Part shown: positions 5,833 through 6,066 of the stretch, in pieces
Numbering within the stretch: the first letter of the stretch is position 1
How the letters are laid out: the number at the start of each line of letters is the position of its first letter
Assembly: GCA_902533955.1 (NCBI GenBank)
Contig: CACANV010000041.1
Coordinates: forward strand, 1-6,066
Source of the DNA: an uncultured Pelagibacteraceae bacterium
Lineage (GTDB): Bacteria; Pseudomonadota; Alphaproteobacteria; Pelagibacterales; Pelagibacteraceae
Length of the DNA: 6,066 nt
Direction: 5' to 3'
Translations under genes and position numbers: made by a program
The notes under the pieces: model-generated
What the model was told of the DNA's origin: nothing
Seen by the model: only the letters and a program-made list of their open reading frames with translations
The model's database searches: none

Positions 5833-5880
5833 AATGCCCTTGTAGCTCAGCTGGTAGAGCAATTGATTTGTAATCAATAG
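5833..5880 (+). repeat. Right direct repeat (candidate attR), identical to 1688-1735
   Basis: This second exact copy of the 48-bp repeat makes up positions 1-45 of the intact tRNA-Thr plus three upstream bases. If the island integrated by crossing over in the anticodon region, this 5' part of the tRNA was brought by the element and joined to the host's original 3' part. Confidence 0.9.
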
Positions 5881-5911
5881 GTCCGCGGTTCGAGTCCGTG
5901 CGGGGGCACCA
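5836..5911 (+). tRNA. tRNA-Thr (anticodon UGU), intact
   Basis: A complete 76-nt tRNA with encoded CCA. The acceptor GCCCTTG pairs with CGGGGGC (two G-U pairs) and the discriminator is A. The D-arm stem is GCTC/GAGC. The anticodon stem ATTGA/TCAAT encloses TTTGTAA, giving anticodon UGU. The T-arm is CGCGG/CCGTG with loop TTCGAGT. Its first 45 nt are duplicated at 1691-1735. It lies 17 bp ahead of the next gene on the same strand, so the two may share a transcript. Confidence 0.97.
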
Positions 5912-5928
5912 GGATTAATTTATAATAA

Positions 5929-6066
5929 ATGGATATTAACAATAACAATTTAATTTTTTTTTTAATTATATCTATATTAATAAATATTATAATTATTAAT
6001 TACGCAAACCCTATAGCAAGATCCTTGGGGTTAATAGATAAGCCTAATAAAGGAAGAAAAAAACAC
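5929..6066 (+). CDS. Undecaprenyl-phosphate glycosyl-1-phosphate transferase, WecA/WbpL/TagO (GT4) family, N-terminal 46 codons
   Basis: Members of this family are polytopic inner-membrane enzymes that transfer a HexNAc-1-phosphate from UDP-sugar to undecaprenyl phosphate, starting O-antigen, capsule or similar glycans. Only residues 1-46 are visible. They show a polar MDINNNN start, a hydrophobic first helix (about 8-23), then IARSLGLIDKPN (29-40) and GRKKH (42-46). This corresponds to the family's conserved GLxDxPNxRKxH stretch just after the first helix. The ATG is 17 bp after the tRNA-Thr CCA; there is no clear Shine-Dalgarno sequence. A run of ten T (5954-5963) lies within codons 9-12. 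WecA and WbpL cannot be separated from this fragment; MraY is less likely because its corresponding region differs. The gene continues beyond the window and may open a surface-polysaccharide region. Confidence 0.8.
   Translation, partial: MDINNNNLIFFLIISILINIIIINYANPIARSLGLIDKPNKGRKKH

Larger units (their letters stand above)
5659..5835. other. Right non-coding arm of the island
   Basis: These 177 bp between ybbP and the intact tRNA-Thr hold no credible complete gene. About 5688-5720 is strikingly GC-rich for this genome and contains ACCGACAG (5693-5700), AACCGACAGATT (5704-5715), and the inverted pairs TCGG/CCGA (5689-5692 and 5701-5704) and CGAC/GTCG (5707-5710 and 5717-5720). CGCTTATAGT (5719-5728) and CAAGGTACAAA (5735-5745) follow, with close counterparts in the left arm. 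Start-less open stretches end on the plus strand at 5756 and on the minus strand near 5767. They may be chance or gene remnants. Confidence 0.55.
1688..5880 (+). mobile_element. Putative 4.1-kb genomic island split into tRNA-Thr, cargo tesA-ybbA-ybbP, no integrase
   Basis: A 48-bp exact direct repeat (1688-1735 and 5833-5880), comprising the first 45 nt of a tRNA-Thr gene plus three upstream bases, bounds the segment. The left copy is broken after the anticodon arm; the right copy continues into an intact tRNA. One repeat unit plus the intervening DNA is 4145 bp. Inside are two non-coding arms sharing a GC-rich motif and three genes: tesA, ybbA and ybbP. No recombinase, transposase or phage gene is present, so if this integrated by site-specific recombination the enzyme was supplied in trans or has been lost. 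The base composition of the cargo is not obviously different from its neighbours. An alternative is homologous or illegitimate recombination between two tRNA-Thr copies. The repeat structure is seen directly; the island interpretation is inferred. Confidence 0.6.

Noticed and set aside
5921..5926. Perfect TATAAT just before the WecA-like gene
   Set aside because: It is two bases from the ATG, so transcription would start inside the gene, and no -35 element is seen at the right distance.

Overview
The window looks like an AT-rich, streamlined marine alphaproteobacterial genome, most likely SAR11 (Candidatus Pelagibacter) or a close relative. This is an inference from very low GC, tight spacing, few Shine-Dalgarno sites, an alphaproteobacterial-looking EF-Tu and the order tRNA-Tyr / tRNA-Gly / tuf. 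No taxonomic search was possible.

Layout. The left part (1-1690) is core genome. A leftward transcription unit carries tRNA-Tyr(GUA), tRNA-Gly(UCC) and the first 180 codons of tuf. A compact divergent promoter region (about 778-913) separates it from rightward rlmB, a 23S rRNA ribose methyltransferase of the SpoU/TrmH family. Just after rlmB comes the first 45 nt of a tRNA-Thr gene, which breaks off in the variable region (1691-1735). About 4.1 kb downstream the same 45 nt (48 with three flanking bases) recur as the 5' part of a complete tRNA-Thr(UGU) at 5836-5911. A glycosyl-1-phosphate transferase of the WecA/WbpL type then starts (5929) and runs off the window.

The segment between the two tRNA-Thr copies has the structure of a small tRNA-targeted genomic island. 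It has direct repeats (candidate attL/attR), non-coding arms of about 130 and 175 bp with a shared GC-rich motif (AACCGACAGATT plus related copies spaced about one helical turn), and a three-gene cargo. It contains no integrase. The duplicated part is the 5' portion of the tRNA, whereas most tRNA-targeting elements duplicate the 3' end.

The cargo is the conserved set tesA (leftward) | ybbA-ybbP (rightward). TesA is a periplasmic SGNH lysophospholipase/thioesterase with a signal peptide. YbbA is a LolD-like ABC ATPase and YbbP a ten-helix FtsX/MacB-type permease with two large extracytoplasmic domains. In E. coli the homologous genes are also neighbours and divergent, and they are thought to act together: the ABC pair draws a hydrophobic or lipid substrate from the inner membrane, and TesA hydrolyses it on the periplasmic side. 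Here the two start codons overlap inside one 8-bp palindrome, so there is no intergenic space and each gene's promoter must lie in the other's coding sequence. The main point of interest is a membrane-lipid processing module sitting as apparent mobile cargo in a split tRNA-Thr locus.
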